This document shows positions 1 through 7,163 of a DNA stretch of 12,704 nucleotides, in pieces. The stretch comes from Candidatus Woesearchaeota archaeon. Lineage in GTDB: Archaea; Nanobdellota; Nanobdellia; Woesearchaeales; WALR01. The DNA lies in assembly GCA_015522765.1 (NCBI GenBank), contig WALR01000033.1:1-12704 (forward strand). Reading direction: 5' to 3'. The translations under genes and the position numbers were made by a program. The notes beneath the pieces were generated by a model. That model searched no databases and was not told the origin of the DNA. It saw only the letters and a program-made list of their open reading frames with translations. Positions within the stretch are counted from its first letter, which is position 1. Each line of letters opens with the position of its first letter.

Positions 1-200
1 ATAAGAGACAGCAGTAGGAACATCAGCCTAATCTTTAGTCTTCCCCTTCCGGTGGGCTTGAGCTTTCTGCTCCCGCAGCTGCACACAATCTCTCTTTCAA
101 ATAGAAACCTGTTCCTCTTCCTGCCCTTCAGCCAGACTACCTGCCCAGTGTTGATAGCGCTCTTTTTTCCGCATCTCTCACACAGAAATTCTATCCTCAC
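1..200 (-). CDS. Small zinc-ribbon protein, 5' part only
   Basis: This is a partial gene that runs off the left edge of the window, with 66 codons visible and no stop. It starts at a GTG (200-198) preceded by a perfect AGGAGG (213-208) seven bases upstream, which is why I chose this start. The predicted protein has a CxxC pair (C7, C10) and a CxC pair (C40, C42), each followed by glycine, as in a treble-clef or zinc-ribbon fold. A very basic linker (residues 25-31) lies between the pairs, and a hydrophobic run begins near residue 58. The gene follows the glucose-6-phosphate dehydrogenase stop by 21 bases and is probably co-transcribed with it. I do not recognise the family. The zinc-binding reading rests only on cysteine spacing. 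Confidence 0.6.
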   Translation of the reverse strand, partial: MRIEFLCERCGKKSAINTGQVVWLKGRKRNRFLFEREIVCSCGSRKLKPTGRGRLKIRLMFLLLSL

Positions 201-221
201 CCTGTTTCCTCCTCTTATGGC

Positions 222-1775
222 TCAATTAAAATTCCATTCCCTTCCATCCGCCCTTATGAACATGTCCGCCTCTCTCGGTCCCATTGTTCCCGCGGCGTAA
301 TTCGGGAAGCGCGGCTTCCTCTTCCTCCACACCTTAAATATAGGGTCGATAAAAATCCACGACTGTTCAACCTCTTTCCAGCTTGTGAATAGGGTTGTGT
401 CGCCTGATATGGTATTGTATATGAGCTTCTCGTATGCCTCAGGGGTGTTTGGCCCGAACTCTGCCTCGTGGCTGAAGTTCATTCTCACAGACTGGATGTC
501 CATGCCGCTCCCAGGCGTCTTCAGGTTGAATGTTGTCTCCATCCCCTCCTCCGGCTGTATCCTTATTGTCAGCATGTTTGGCCGCATCCCCCCTTCCACA
601 TCGCAGAACAATACGCATGGAAGCTCCTTGAACTGGATGATTATGTTTGCAAACCTATCCTTCATCCGCTTCCCTGTCCTTAAATAAAACGGCACCCCCG
701 CCCACCTCATATTGTTTATTGTGAGCTTCATCGCCACAAATGTCTCTGTGTCAGAGTCTCTTCTTACCCCCTCTTCCTCCCTGTATCCCTTCACGCTTCT
801 CCCCTTCACGACGCCTGCGGAGTATTGCCCCCTTACAATATTCGTCTCAACATCCTTTGAGGTGAGGGGGGTTAATGAGCGGAAGACCTTCACCTTCTCA
901 CTGCTGATGTCCCTGCCGCTAAGGCTGACGGGCGGCTCCATAGCTATTAATGACACCAGCTGTAAAAGGTGGCTCTGCACCATGTCTCTCAGGGCGCCTG
1001 CAGAATCATAGTAGCCCCCCCGCCTCCCTACGCCGGCGTCTTCTGCCACTGTTATCTGGACATTGTCAATGTACTTCTGGTTCCATAACTGCTCGAATAT
1101 TATGTTTGTGAATCTCAGGACGAGTATGTTCTGCACAAGCTCCTTGCCCAGATAATGGTCTATCCTGAATATCCTGCTCTCTGGGAATCCGTGCTTGAGC
1201 ATCTTGTTAAGCCGCTTTGCAGAGGCGATGTCGCTGCCGAAGGGCTTCTCTATTATCACCCTCCTCCAGAACTTGTTCTTTTTGTCATGCGCCAGCCCGT
1301 ATTTCTTGAGCATCTTTGCTATTACCCCGAAGTTGTCGGGGGAGGTGGCGAGGTAGTAGAGAAGGTTTGATTCGTTTTCCTCCTCTTCTATCTTCCTCTT
1401 AAGCTTTGCATACGCCTCTTCCTTTGTGAAGTCTGCTTTCAGGTAGTCGACGATTTTTAGGAAGCTGTCAGTATTTTTTCCGCTCTTAACGGTTGAGAAG
1501 TACTCTATCGAGTTCTTTACCTTCTCCCTGAAGATATCATTGGTGTAGTCCCTTCTGCCTATTGCGATAACCCTGAATTTTTTTGGGATGGTTCCCTGGC
1601 GATTCATGCTGTTAAGTGCCGGGAATATCTTCCTGTTCGCGAGGTCTCCCGTTGCTCCAAAGAGTATCATTATCACCCTGTCTGCTGGAGCTGCATACTC
1701 ATCCTTTTTACTCCTCTCAATCTTTTTTTCTATAACTATCTCCTTTTCTTTTTCCGCTATTTTTTGTATTGCCAT
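222..1775 (-). CDS. zwf: Glucose-6-phosphate 1-dehydrogenase
   Basis: It oxidises glucose 6-phosphate to 6-phosphogluconolactone with NADP+ (or NAD+), the first step of the oxidative pentose phosphate pathway, in the cytosol. The full set of family signatures is visible: the dinucleotide-binding GATGDLA at residues 40-46, EKPFG at 176-180, the active-site RIDHYLGKE at 204-212 with its catalytic histidine, a substrate-binding stretch around GYYDSAGALRDMVQSH (254-269), RTGK at 366-369, GDTTLF at 458-463, and the C-terminal AAGTMGPREAD (494-504). The length of 517 residues is normal for bacterial enzymes, except for about 33 extra Lys/Glu-rich residues at the N terminus; Met36 is an alternative start. 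A GAGGG lies just before the ATG and a TATA box at 1815-1822. The enzyme is uncommon in archaea, so transfer from bacteria is plausible. No other gene of the pathway is in the window. Confidence 0.96.
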   Translation of the reverse strand: MAIQKIAEKEKEIVIEKKIERSKKDEYAAPADRVIMILFGATGDLANRKIFPALNSMNRQGTIPKKFRVIAIGRRDYTNDIFREKVKNSIEYFSTVKSGKNTDSFLKIVDYLKADFTKEEAYAKLKRKIEEEENESNLLYYLATSPDNFGVIAKMLKKYGLAHDKKNKFWRRVIIEKPFGSDIASAKRLNKMLKHGFPESRIFRIDHYLGKELVQNILVLRFTNIIFEQLWNQKYIDNVQITVAEDAGVGRRGGYYDSAGALRDMVQSHLLQLVSLIAMEPPVSLSGRDISSEKVKVFRSLTPLTSKDVETNIVRGQYSAGVVKGRSVKGYREEEGVRRDSDTETFVAMKLTINNMRWAGVPFYLRTGKRMKDRFANIIIQFKELPCVLFCDVEGGMRPNMLTIRIQPEEGMETTFNLKTPGSGMDIQSVRMNFSHEAEFGPNTPEAYEKLIYNTISGDTTLFTSWKEVEQSWIFIDPIFKVWRKRKPRFPNYAAGTMGPREADMFIRADGREWNFN

Positions 1776-1814
1776 TTTACCCTCTGCTCTTGTCCTCTTC
1801 CTGATTCCTCAATG

Positions 1815-1822
1815 TATAAAAA
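1815..1822 (-). promoter_or_regulatory. TATA box of zwf
   Basis: Read on the minus strand the sequence is TTTTTATA, centred about 43 bases before the zwf ATG. Transcription would start near 1792 and leave a short leader containing GAGGG next to the start codon. The same T-rich stretch lies about 22 bases past the tRNA-Gly 3' end and could also terminate the tRNA transcript. Confidence 0.5.
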
Positions 1823-1843
1823 TCTATTGATTGGTTAGAAGAA

Positions 1844-1914
1844 TACGGCTGCCGGGATTCGAACCCGGGTTACAACCTTGGGAGGGTTGTGTCTTACCGC
1901 TGGACCACAGCCGT
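1844..1914 (-). tRNA. tRNA-Gly, anticodon CCC
   Basis: The cloverleaf can be drawn by hand on the minus strand. The acceptor stem ACGGCTG pairs with CAGCCGT over 7 bp, and the D arm has a 3-bp stem (GTC/GAC). The anticodon stem CAACC/GGTTG holds the 7-base loop CTCCCAA, giving anticodon CCC, which reads GGG. The T arm CCGGG/CCCGG carries the TTCGAAT loop. The 71 bases include the discriminator A; the 3' CCA is not encoded and there is no intron. The first pair is A1-U72 rather than the more usual G1-C72. It lies 32 bases after the membrane-protein gene, whose A/T-rich end (about 1948-1960) could supply its TATA element. Confidence 0.95.
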
Positions 1915-1946
1915 GTAATCCTGCCGTGCAAAGGAAGAAACTCTCC

Positions 1947-2465
1947 TTAATTAATTTTATGCTCTCTGCTGAACCTTCTGCTTAGGAGGTGGCGGCTCCT
2001 GCTCGCCACAAAGGGTAGGAGGAAGAAGACGAGATAAAACAGAGTTAAGGGGACGGGGTTATTAATGTTAAGGGATGCCAATGAGCCGAGATTGTTAGCT
2101 GCCTCCACCACGACGATGAGGTTGATTACTCCGATTAGCGGAACTATGAGGACAATTATCGAGTGGTGGTGCTCCTCGAGTGTCTCAAGGGAGTTCACTA
2201 TTAAATTGAGAAGGTAGCCTATAATCAGGCCGTTAATTGCGACGAGGAGGTAGTTGAAGTCAGCGCTCAGCATGACGAAGAGGGGGATGAACACGAGTGA
2301 TATGAAAAAATTCAGGAGGATTATTGAGAAGAGGCTTATCCAGTAGGTGATTCTCTCTACATGCTTTATGACGCTTCTTTCACTCGCTATTCTTGCCTCA
2401 ATCTCCTCGAGCTTCACCAGCTCCTTCCTCTCATCAGCTCTTTTCTTCTTTTTTGCCCTTCCCAT
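1947..2465 (-). CDS. Four-helix integral membrane protein, last gene of a MinD-type operon
   Basis: I do not recognise a named family. The 172-residue protein starts with a strongly basic, charged cytosolic segment (lysine-rich 4-10, then a probable helix to about residue 38). Four hydrophobic membrane spans follow, at about 41-66, 71-91, 101-121 and 138-154. It ends in an Arg/His-rich tail (156-170), so both ends are probably cytoplasmic. There is no signal peptide. The start lies 3 bases after the stop of the MinD-like ATPase gene, so the two are almost certainly translated from one mRNA. The context suggests it may be the membrane partner or anchor of that ATPase. That is an inference from position only. 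Confidence 0.75.
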   Translation of the reverse strand: MGRAKKKKRADERKELVKLEEIEARIASERSVIKHVERITYWISLFSIILLNFFISLVFIPLFVMLSADFNYLLVAINGLIIGYLLNLIVNSLETLEEHHHSIIVLIVPLIGVINLIVVVEAANNLGSLASLNINNPVPLTLFYLVFFLLPFVASRSRHLLSRRFSREHKIN

Positions 2466-2468
2466 CTT

Positions 2469-3248
2469 TTATTTAAGCCCCCTGAGCTTGTTAATCAGGT
2501 AGGCCCCCCTGTCTTCCTCTTCTTCCATTCTTCCTTTCGATCCGCGAATCTCGTCTGCTATCCTGTAAAACGCGGCCGCCGCCCTGCTGGAGGGGTGGCT
2601 ATGGACAACGGGATGCTTCATCTTCTTGCTCGCTATGACTGCGCTGTCAAAGGGCACTACTCCGAGCAGCCGCATGCCGAGAAGCCTCTCAGCATCTGCT
2701 GGCAGCACCTCGCTGTAATCCGCGCTGTTCTTGTTTATTATGAACCCTCCTAATTTCTTGCCGTGTTTCTCTATAAGCTTCCTCGTCTTTATTGCATCAG
2801 ACAATGAGACAAGGTCCGGCTCCACGACAAGGATGACCTCGCCTGCGGACCCGATAGTTGTCTCCACCTCCCTTCCAAAGCCTGAGTGGCAGTCTATTAT
2901 TACAAAGGAGTATTTGTCCGAGAGTCTGCTTACGACCTCTCTGAATCTTTTCAGGTGTTCTGCGCTCATTATCCTTGATGATATGTCCCCTGGGACAACC
3001 CTTATGCCCGAGCTGTGCCTGTATATGGACTCCTCTATGAGGTTCTTTCCCTCAAGGACATCATGAAGTGTTACAGGGAGCCTTGGGGAGCCGAGGAATA
3101 TGCTTATGTGGGGGGAGTTAAAACTCCCGTCAACGAGTATTACCTGCTCTGACCTTGAAAGAACGGCGGCAAGGTTTATTGCTGTCGTCGTCTTGCCTGT
3201 CCCCCCTTTCCCGGAGCCAATTGCGATTATCCTTCCTCTTTTTCCCAT
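2469..3248 (-). CDS. MinD/ParA-family ATPase
   Basis: It is a deviant-Walker P-loop ATPase of the kind that cycles on and off membranes or DNA to position cell structures. The visible motifs are the deviant Walker A SGKGGTGKT (12-20) with both lysines, K14 and K19; the switch I/A' region LVDGSFNSPH (38-47) with D40; and Walker B VIIDCHSGFG (116-125) with D119. The A' and Walker B motifs differ from the usual MinD forms (DADLGLPN-like and DxPAG-like), so this is a divergent subfamily. The last residues (249-259) form a short basic, hydrophobic stretch, AYLINKLRGLK, resembling the amphipathic membrane-targeting helix of MinD. The length of 259 residues is normal. It sits third in a four-gene operon, with 3-base gaps on both sides. 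Its specific cargo cannot be read from the sequence. Confidence 0.88.
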   Translation of the reverse strand: MGKRGRIIAIGSGKGGTGKTTTAINLAAVLSRSEQVILVDGSFNSPHISIFLGSPRLPVTLHDVLEGKNLIEESIYRHSSGIRVVPGDISSRIMSAEHLKRFREVVSRLSDKYSFVIIDCHSGFGREVETTIGSAGEVILVVEPDLVSLSDAIKTRKLIEKHGKKLGGFIINKNSADYSEVLPADAERLLGMRLLGVVPFDSAVIASKKMKHPVVHSHPSSRAAAAFYRIADEIRGSKGRMEEEEDRGAYLINKLRGLK

Positions 3249-3251
3249 CGT

Positions 3252-3716
3252 CTAGTCACTCGTTGTTCCCTCAATCTCCTCCTTGAACCTCTCAATTATC
3301 TCTTTTGTTTTATAAAAGTATGCCTCCAGTGTCGGCGTGTCTATATCTATTATTGAGCCGTCGTTCATTGTGACGCTCATTGTCACATGCTTTCTGTATT
3401 CGTTGCTCCTCGTGAATCTTGACCTTGAAATCTTCCTCATAAACAGGTAGAGGTCCGCCGCCTCCTTCATTGTTTCTGAAGGGCGGAATTTCTTTGCTGT
3501 TTCTATGGATTCCCTCATCGATACAGGCATCTCGTCTATCTTTCCCTCTTCATAGAGCTCCTTTACTATGCCCCCTATCACATCCTCATATGCTCCCATC
3601 AGCCTCCCGAATATGCTAAGGAACACATCAACAGTCCTCGTGTATTTAAGACTGACATTGACCAGGTGGTCAGCCCTCTTCAGATTGCTCTCTGCTTCTC
3701 TAAGATAATCCCTCAT
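3252..3716 (-). CDS. Helical protein related to its upstream neighbour
   Basis: I do not recognise a function. The 154-residue protein is predicted to be mostly helical. An N-terminal antiparallel helical segment (about 1-55) carries AEx(5)ADHL, then comes a charged middle, a short beta-like segment (MSVTMNDGSIIDIDTP, 112-127), and a C-terminal helix rich in Lys and Glu. The same order (helices, beta-like segment, helix ending in ERxKEE) appears in the protein encoded just upstream, so the two look like diverged tandem duplicates. The gene overlaps the upstream one by 17 bases and lies 3 bases before the MinD-like ATPase gene. The helical N-terminal part recalls HEPN-like bundles, but I see no clear catalytic Rx4-6H motif. 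Confidence 0.75.
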   Translation of the reverse strand: MRDYLREAESNLKRADHLVNVSLKYTRTVDVFLSIFGRLMGAYEDVIGGIVKELYEEGKIDEMPVSMRESIETAKKFRPSETMKEAADLYLFMRKISRSRFTRSNEYRKHVTMSVTMNDGSIIDIDTPTLEAYFYKTKEIIERFKEEIEGTTSD

Positions 3717-4194
3717 CTTTACTCACTTCCTCCTTTACTCTTTCTAAAAGCTCCCCTGCGTCGTTAAGGAAAGACCCCAGCAGGTCAGGGCTCAGCTTCT
3801 TTATGTCAAAATCATCCGAGAATATGACGAAGTCCTCCTTAAATGAAACCTCGAACGGGGATTCCCTGTGGGCGTTTGAAAGGCGGTTGATTGTCTCAAT
3901 GGTCTTAACCATCCTTTTGCTGATTCCATATCTTTCAGTTATGAACTCCTCAAAAACCCTCTGCCTTGCCTTAACTGAATTATGAAAGACAGGTATCCTC
4001 TTGTATGTCCTCTCATACACCACCGCGCCCTCGATGGTTTTTTCTATTGCAGAATTAATCTTTGAAAGGACTGTCAGCAGCAGCTTCGAATCCTTGAGAA
4101 GGGGGTAGGTTTGTGTTAAGAGATGATCAGCCACCTCTATATCTTCCTCTGCGCCTTCAATGCACTCTTTATACTCCTTTTTCATAACTCCCAT
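3700..4194 (-). CDS. Helical protein, first gene of the MinD-type operon
   Basis: I do not recognise a function. The 164 residues contain an acidic N-terminal helix, a VADHLLTQTYPLLKDSKLLL segment (21-40) that is probably the hallmark of the family, a basic middle helix region, a beta-like segment (EVSFKEDFVIFSDD, 114-127) and a Glu/Lys-rich C-terminal helix. From memory, proteins with an ADHLL...TYPL..D..LLL pattern recur in DPANN archaeal genomes without known function. It is the first gene of the operon and shares its layout with the next protein. ATG at 4194 fits a near-leaderless start 28-29 bases from a TATA box; a second ATG three codons later (4185) is possible. Confidence 0.75.
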   Translation of the reverse strand: MGVMKKEYKECIEGAEEDIEVADHLLTQTYPLLKDSKLLLTVLSKINSAIEKTIEGAVVYERTYKRIPVFHNSVKARQRVFEEFITERYGISKRMVKTIETINRLSNAHRESPFEVSFKEDFVIFSDDFDIKKLSPDLLGSFLNDAGELLERVKEEVSKDEGLS

Positions 4195-4218
4195 ATATTA
4201 ATTAATATGATTCCTGAG

Positions 4219-4227
4219 CTTAAAAAG
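4219..4227 (-). promoter_or_regulatory. TATA box of the MinD-type operon
   Basis: Minus-strand CTTTTTAAG, preceded by an A-rich BRE-like ATAAA, is centred about 29 bases before the ATG at 4194. This spacing implies a leader of only a few bases or none. It is the only promoter-like element in the 187-base divergent gap that points into this operon. Confidence 0.5.
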
Positions 4228-4351
4228 TTTATGATTATTTAAGGATGAACCCTGGCCATATTACCACTTGCGGGGTTAGAGAGACTTAAAGGACTGCGTT
4301 ACGCATCAGAGGAGAATAATAAAAGATAATTTAATATTCTGAAACAATATC

Positions 4352-4359
4352 TTTATATA
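4352..4359 (+). promoter_or_regulatory. TATA box of the membrane synthase-like gene
   Basis: TTTATATA is centred about 26 bases before the ATG at 4382, so the transcript should begin at or next to the start codon. No Shine-Dalgarno sequence precedes that ATG, which fits leaderless translation. The rest of the divergent gap (about 4230-4345) shows no gene or clear structure. Confidence 0.65.
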
Positions 4360-4381
4360 TTACTTATCTACGCCTGAGAAT

Positions 4382-6655
4382 ATGAAGCCCAAATTAATGA
4401 CATTAATTGGCGTGTTTCTTATTTCCCTTACCGGATTGATGTTTGAGGTGCTACTCACAAGGGTGTTTTCATCCTTGCTTTGGTACCATTTTGCATTCAT
4501 TGCAATCTCTTCTGCTTTACTCGGATGGGGATTGGGCGCGTGGATATTAACATTCTTCAGGAGGAGGTATAGCCTATTGGGTATATTGTCGTTTATCTTC
4601 TCTCTGGCTATCCTTCTCTTCTTATACATTGTAATTGTTGTTCCTGCAACTACCATTTCCCTCACCGTTTATTATATCTTTGCCGTGTTTCCTTTCCTGC
4701 TTGGGGGGATGTGCCTCTCTCTGGTATTTGACATATTTGGCAAGTACTCAGGAAGGCTGTATTTTTATGACTTGTTGGGCGCCTCATTGGGCGCATTGAG
4801 TGTCCCCCTCCTATTAAGAGTTGTTACTCCAAGCTCCCTTATTATTCTGACAGCCATAATTCCTCTTCTGGCATCTCTTTTTTTTATGAGCTTATCAAAA
4901 AGGAAGCAAATCTTCCCATACATATTAATCTTCATTTTAGTCGGGGTTTTCATCTTTAATGTTATGACAAATACCATGTCCCTCCCTATAGGACAGACAA
5001 AAGCGCTGGCGCAGCAGTTAAATGCAAATAAAAACCTGCATATAGTAAGGACCGAGTGGAATTCATTCTCAAGAGTGGACCTTGTGGAGGGTTTTGGTGA
5101 CAACTTCCTGGCCAATAATTACATTGACACATTTGCATGGACTTACATAATTCCCTGGAATCAATACAGCATGAACTATACTAAAGGGTGGTTCAGGTAT
5201 CTTCCCTATGCCGTAAAGCCGAAGCCAAAGGTGCTGATAATCGGCCCGGGGGGAGGAACTGATGTTGCACTTGCATTAGCATCGGGAAGCAATAATGTGA
5301 CTGCCGTCGAGATTAATTCACTTATTGTTAAGAATGTTCGGAGCTATGGCAGCAGGGCAGGCAATATTTATAACAATCCCAAAGTAAATATTTTTGTTGA
5401 TGAAGGCAGGAATTTTGTAAGTCGTTCTTCCTCAAAATATGATATGGTGCTGCTTGGTTTTGTCGACTCTTCCAGTGCGATAATAGCAGGCGGGCTTGTT
5501 ATGGCCGAGAATTACCTTTACACTGTGGAGGCATTCGAAGACTACCTCTCCCATCTGAACAGGGATGGGGTTCTCGCATTTGTAAGATATGAGATAGACA
5601 TACCAAGACTCATCACCATTGCAAAGGAAGCCCTGAAAGGGGTGGGGATTCAGGATAACCTCAAAAATCATTTAATAGTCGTCTCGCAGACAGATCCCTC
5701 TCAGAGGGAGAAATTTCTTGGAAATCAGATGGTGTTTATTATTAAGAAAAGTCCTTTTACTATGAAAGAGATAAGCCGTATTAAACCAATTATTGAAGAA
5801 GAAAATTTGTCTCCCGTTATCCTGCCTTACACCAACATAGATGAGCCTTATAATCAGTTTTTATCCAATAAAATGAGCTTTAAGCAATTTGAATCCAGGT
5901 TCAACATCAATATTAAGCCAACCCATGATGATAACCCCTTTTATTTTGCATATTATAAGCCGCTTGGCATTCCGATGCGCTATTTAATGTACTTATCATA
6001 TCCTTTTCTGGTCAGTCTCCTCTTGTTCGGGCTCGTGCTGCTGTTCAAGAGAACAGTCAGAAAAGAAAAAATCAGACTCAGGATACATTATCTGATATAT
6101 TTCACAGGGCTTGGTATGGGATTTATGCTTATGGAGATTCCAATCCTGCAAAAATTCATTTTGTTATTGGGAAGGCCGGTTTATACATTCTCCGTTATTT
6201 TATTCTCTCTGCTTCTCTCAGTCAGCTTTGGAAGTCTTGCAAGCGGGCGTTTCCATGAGAAGAAGCTGCCCAGAACAGTGATTTATTCAATTATTATCGC
6301 CTCATCAATCATGGTAATTTACCTCTTCCTGCTTACTCCGATTATCAGGGTGCTGCTGCCCCTTTCTTTACCCCTTCGTATAATAATGACATTCATCCTT
6401 CTGTTACCGCTGGGCTTCTTTATTGGAATTCCATTCCCTTCAGGAATGAGGATGCTGAAAATAGAGAAGCAGGATGTGCCCCTTGCGTGGGGGGTGAATG
6501 GATTGGCTTCTGTGTTTGGTTCTGTCCTTGCAACAGTTATTGGCGTCGCAATTAACTTCTCTACAGCATTGCTGCTGTCAGTCCTCTCATACATCATGGT
6601 TATTGTATGCACTATAATAATATCTGCTCGCCTGAAGAAAATCAGCAAAACATGA
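4382..6655 (+). CDS. Membrane protein with spermidine-synthase-like SAM domain
   Basis: A soluble methyltransferase-fold domain sits between two membrane blocks. The N-terminal block (about 1-195) has roughly six spans and includes SLTGLMFEVLLTRVFS (15-30), a signature of the membrane-bound spermidine-synthase-like family. The central domain (about 215-460) has the SAM-binding GPGGGTDVALAL (288-299), the acidic E310 after the next strand, DEGRNFV (340-346) and YDMVLLG (353-359). The conserved DNPFYF (517-522) precedes the C-terminal block (about 530-750), which carries MEIPILQKF, GIPFPSGMR (682-690) and AWGVNGLASVFGS. True spermidine synthases are soluble and about 300 residues long, so polyamine synthesis should not be assumed; the substrate is unknown. 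The gene is monocistronic and AT-richer than its neighbours in the stretches I counted (about 40-42% G+C against 47-55%), which suggests separate ancestry. Confidence 0.88.
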   Translation: MKPKLMTLIGVFLISLTGLMFEVLLTRVFSSLLWYHFAFIAISSALLGWGLGAWILTFFRRRYSLLGILSFIFSLAILLFLYIVIVVPATTISLTVYYIFAVFPFLLGGMCLSLVFDIFGKYSGRLYFYDLLGASLGALSVPLLLRVVTPSSLIILTAIIPLLASLFFMSLSKRKQIFPYILIFILVGVFIFNVMTNTMSLPIGQTKALAQQLNANKNLHIVRTEWNSFSRVDLVEGFGDNFLANNYIDTFAWTYIIPWNQYSMNYTKGWFRYLPYAVKPKPKVLIIGPGGGTDVALALASGSNNVTAVEINSLIVKNVRSYGSRAGNIYNNPKVNIFVDEGRNFVSRSSSKYDMVLLGFVDSSSAIIAGGLVMAENYLYTVEAFEDYLSHLNRDGVLAFVRYEIDIPRLITIAKEALKGVGIQDNLKNHLIVVSQTDPSQREKFLGNQMVFIIKKSPFTMKEISRIKPIIEEENLSPVILPYTNIDEPYNQFLSNKMSFKQFESRFNINIKPTHDDNPFYFAYYKPLGIPMRYLMYLSYPFLVSLLLFGLVLLFKRTVRKEKIRLRIHYLIYFTGLGMGFMLMEIPILQKFILLLGRPVYTFSVILFSLLLSVSFGSLASGRFHEKKLPRTVIYSIIIASSIMVIYLFLLTPIIRVLLPLSLPLRIIMTFILLLPLGFFIGIPFPSGMRMLKIEKQDVPLAWGVNGLASVFGSVLATVIGVAINFSTALLLSVLSYIMVIVCTIIISARLKKISKT

Positions 6656-6668
6656 TAAAATCAACGGA

Positions 6669-6685
6669 TAGAAATTTATTTTCTA
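6669..6685 (+). terminator. Possible bidirectional terminator
   Basis: In the 27-base gap between two convergent genes, TAGAAA and TTTCTA can pair around a TTTAT loop. The hairpin is AT-only apart from one pair and carries T-rich runs on both strands. It could end transcripts from both sides, but a 6-bp AT-rich stem is weak and may be chance. It overlaps the stop codon of the minus-strand gene. Confidence 0.3.
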
Positions 6686-7090
6686 CCTTGAATAGCCGTT
6701 CTTTCTAAGCTCCTTAAGCCACATGAGCCCTATCCTTATCATTTCCTTGTTGAACTTGTCGCTTACGATGTATATCTTTCTGTAAAGGTCGTAGTCTATG
6801 AGCCCCATGCTCTTCATAGGCGTGACTATCCTGTCATAGAACTGGCGCTTGTTATAGCTGAGCTTCACCTTTTTTCCCTTGTAGGGCTCCTCGTCTATCT
6901 CTGCTACCATCTCCCCCTCGTGGAGCTTGGTGGCGAAGAAGCTCATCTCTGTCTTTGTGAAGGTTCCGCCCTGCTTAATCATTGTCCTTATGAGGAGCTT
7001 TCCAACTATCCTCTGCTGTGAAGTCGCGAATATAATCTCATATATGTCCTCTGGAAGATTAAACATATCAAATAGTATTACCATATTCAC
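6683..7090 (-). CDS. Probable winged-helix DNA-binding protein
   Basis: The 135-residue basic protein has no family I can name. Helices at about 13-40 (including SQQRIVGKLLIRTMIKQGG) and 44-56 are followed by a beta-hairpin-like stretch (KGKKVKLSYNKRQ, 71-83). A second helical segment (84-97, ending MKSMGLIDYD) and a strand (RKIYIVSD, 104-111) come next, then a C-terminal helix (112-130). The phrase 'TPMKSMGLIDYD...Y.VSDKF' is typical of the wing region of archaeal helix-turn-helix proteins that end in a short beta strand. A transcription-factor role is likely but not proven. A TATA box at 7116-7123 places the transcript start a few bases before the ATG. The gene is convergent with the membrane synthase-like gene and divergent from nrdR. 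Confidence 0.7.
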   Translation of the reverse strand: MNMVILFDMFNLPEDIYEIIFATSQQRIVGKLLIRTMIKQGGTFTKTEMSFFATKLHEGEMVAEIDEEPYKGKKVKLSYNKRQFYDRIVTPMKSMGLIDYDLYRKIYIVSDKFNKEMIRIGLMWLKELRKNGYSR

Positions 7091-7115
7091 CCCCCATATA
7101 GAAGAGCCACACGAG

Positions 7116-7123
7116 TATATAAA
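7116..7123 (-). promoter_or_regulatory. TATA box of the winged-helix-like gene
   Basis: Minus-strand TTTATATA, with an upstream BRE-like GTAAAA, is centred about 29 bases before the ATG at 7090. A GGGGGGTGA stretch lies directly before the ATG, so either a very short leader or leaderless initiation is possible. Confidence 0.6.
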
Positions 7124-7163
7124 TTTTACTATTATTTGCTGTGCATCGCCACTAATTCCCTTT

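Noticed and set aside
52..300. An 82-codon plus-strand frame at the left edge
   Set aside because: It covers the end of zwf and the zinc-ribbon gene on the other strand, both of which have strong evidence, and its product is a featureless Leu/Ser/Phe-rich sequence.
3252..4194. Reading the two helical proteins as a HEPN toxin pair
   Set aside because: The helical content is suggestive, but no clear Rx4-6H catalytic motif is present and no nucleotidyltransferase antitoxin gene is adjacent.
4382..6655. Naming the membrane protein SpeE
   Set aside because: Only the central third resembles spermidine synthase. The membrane blocks define a separate family without proven polyamine activity.
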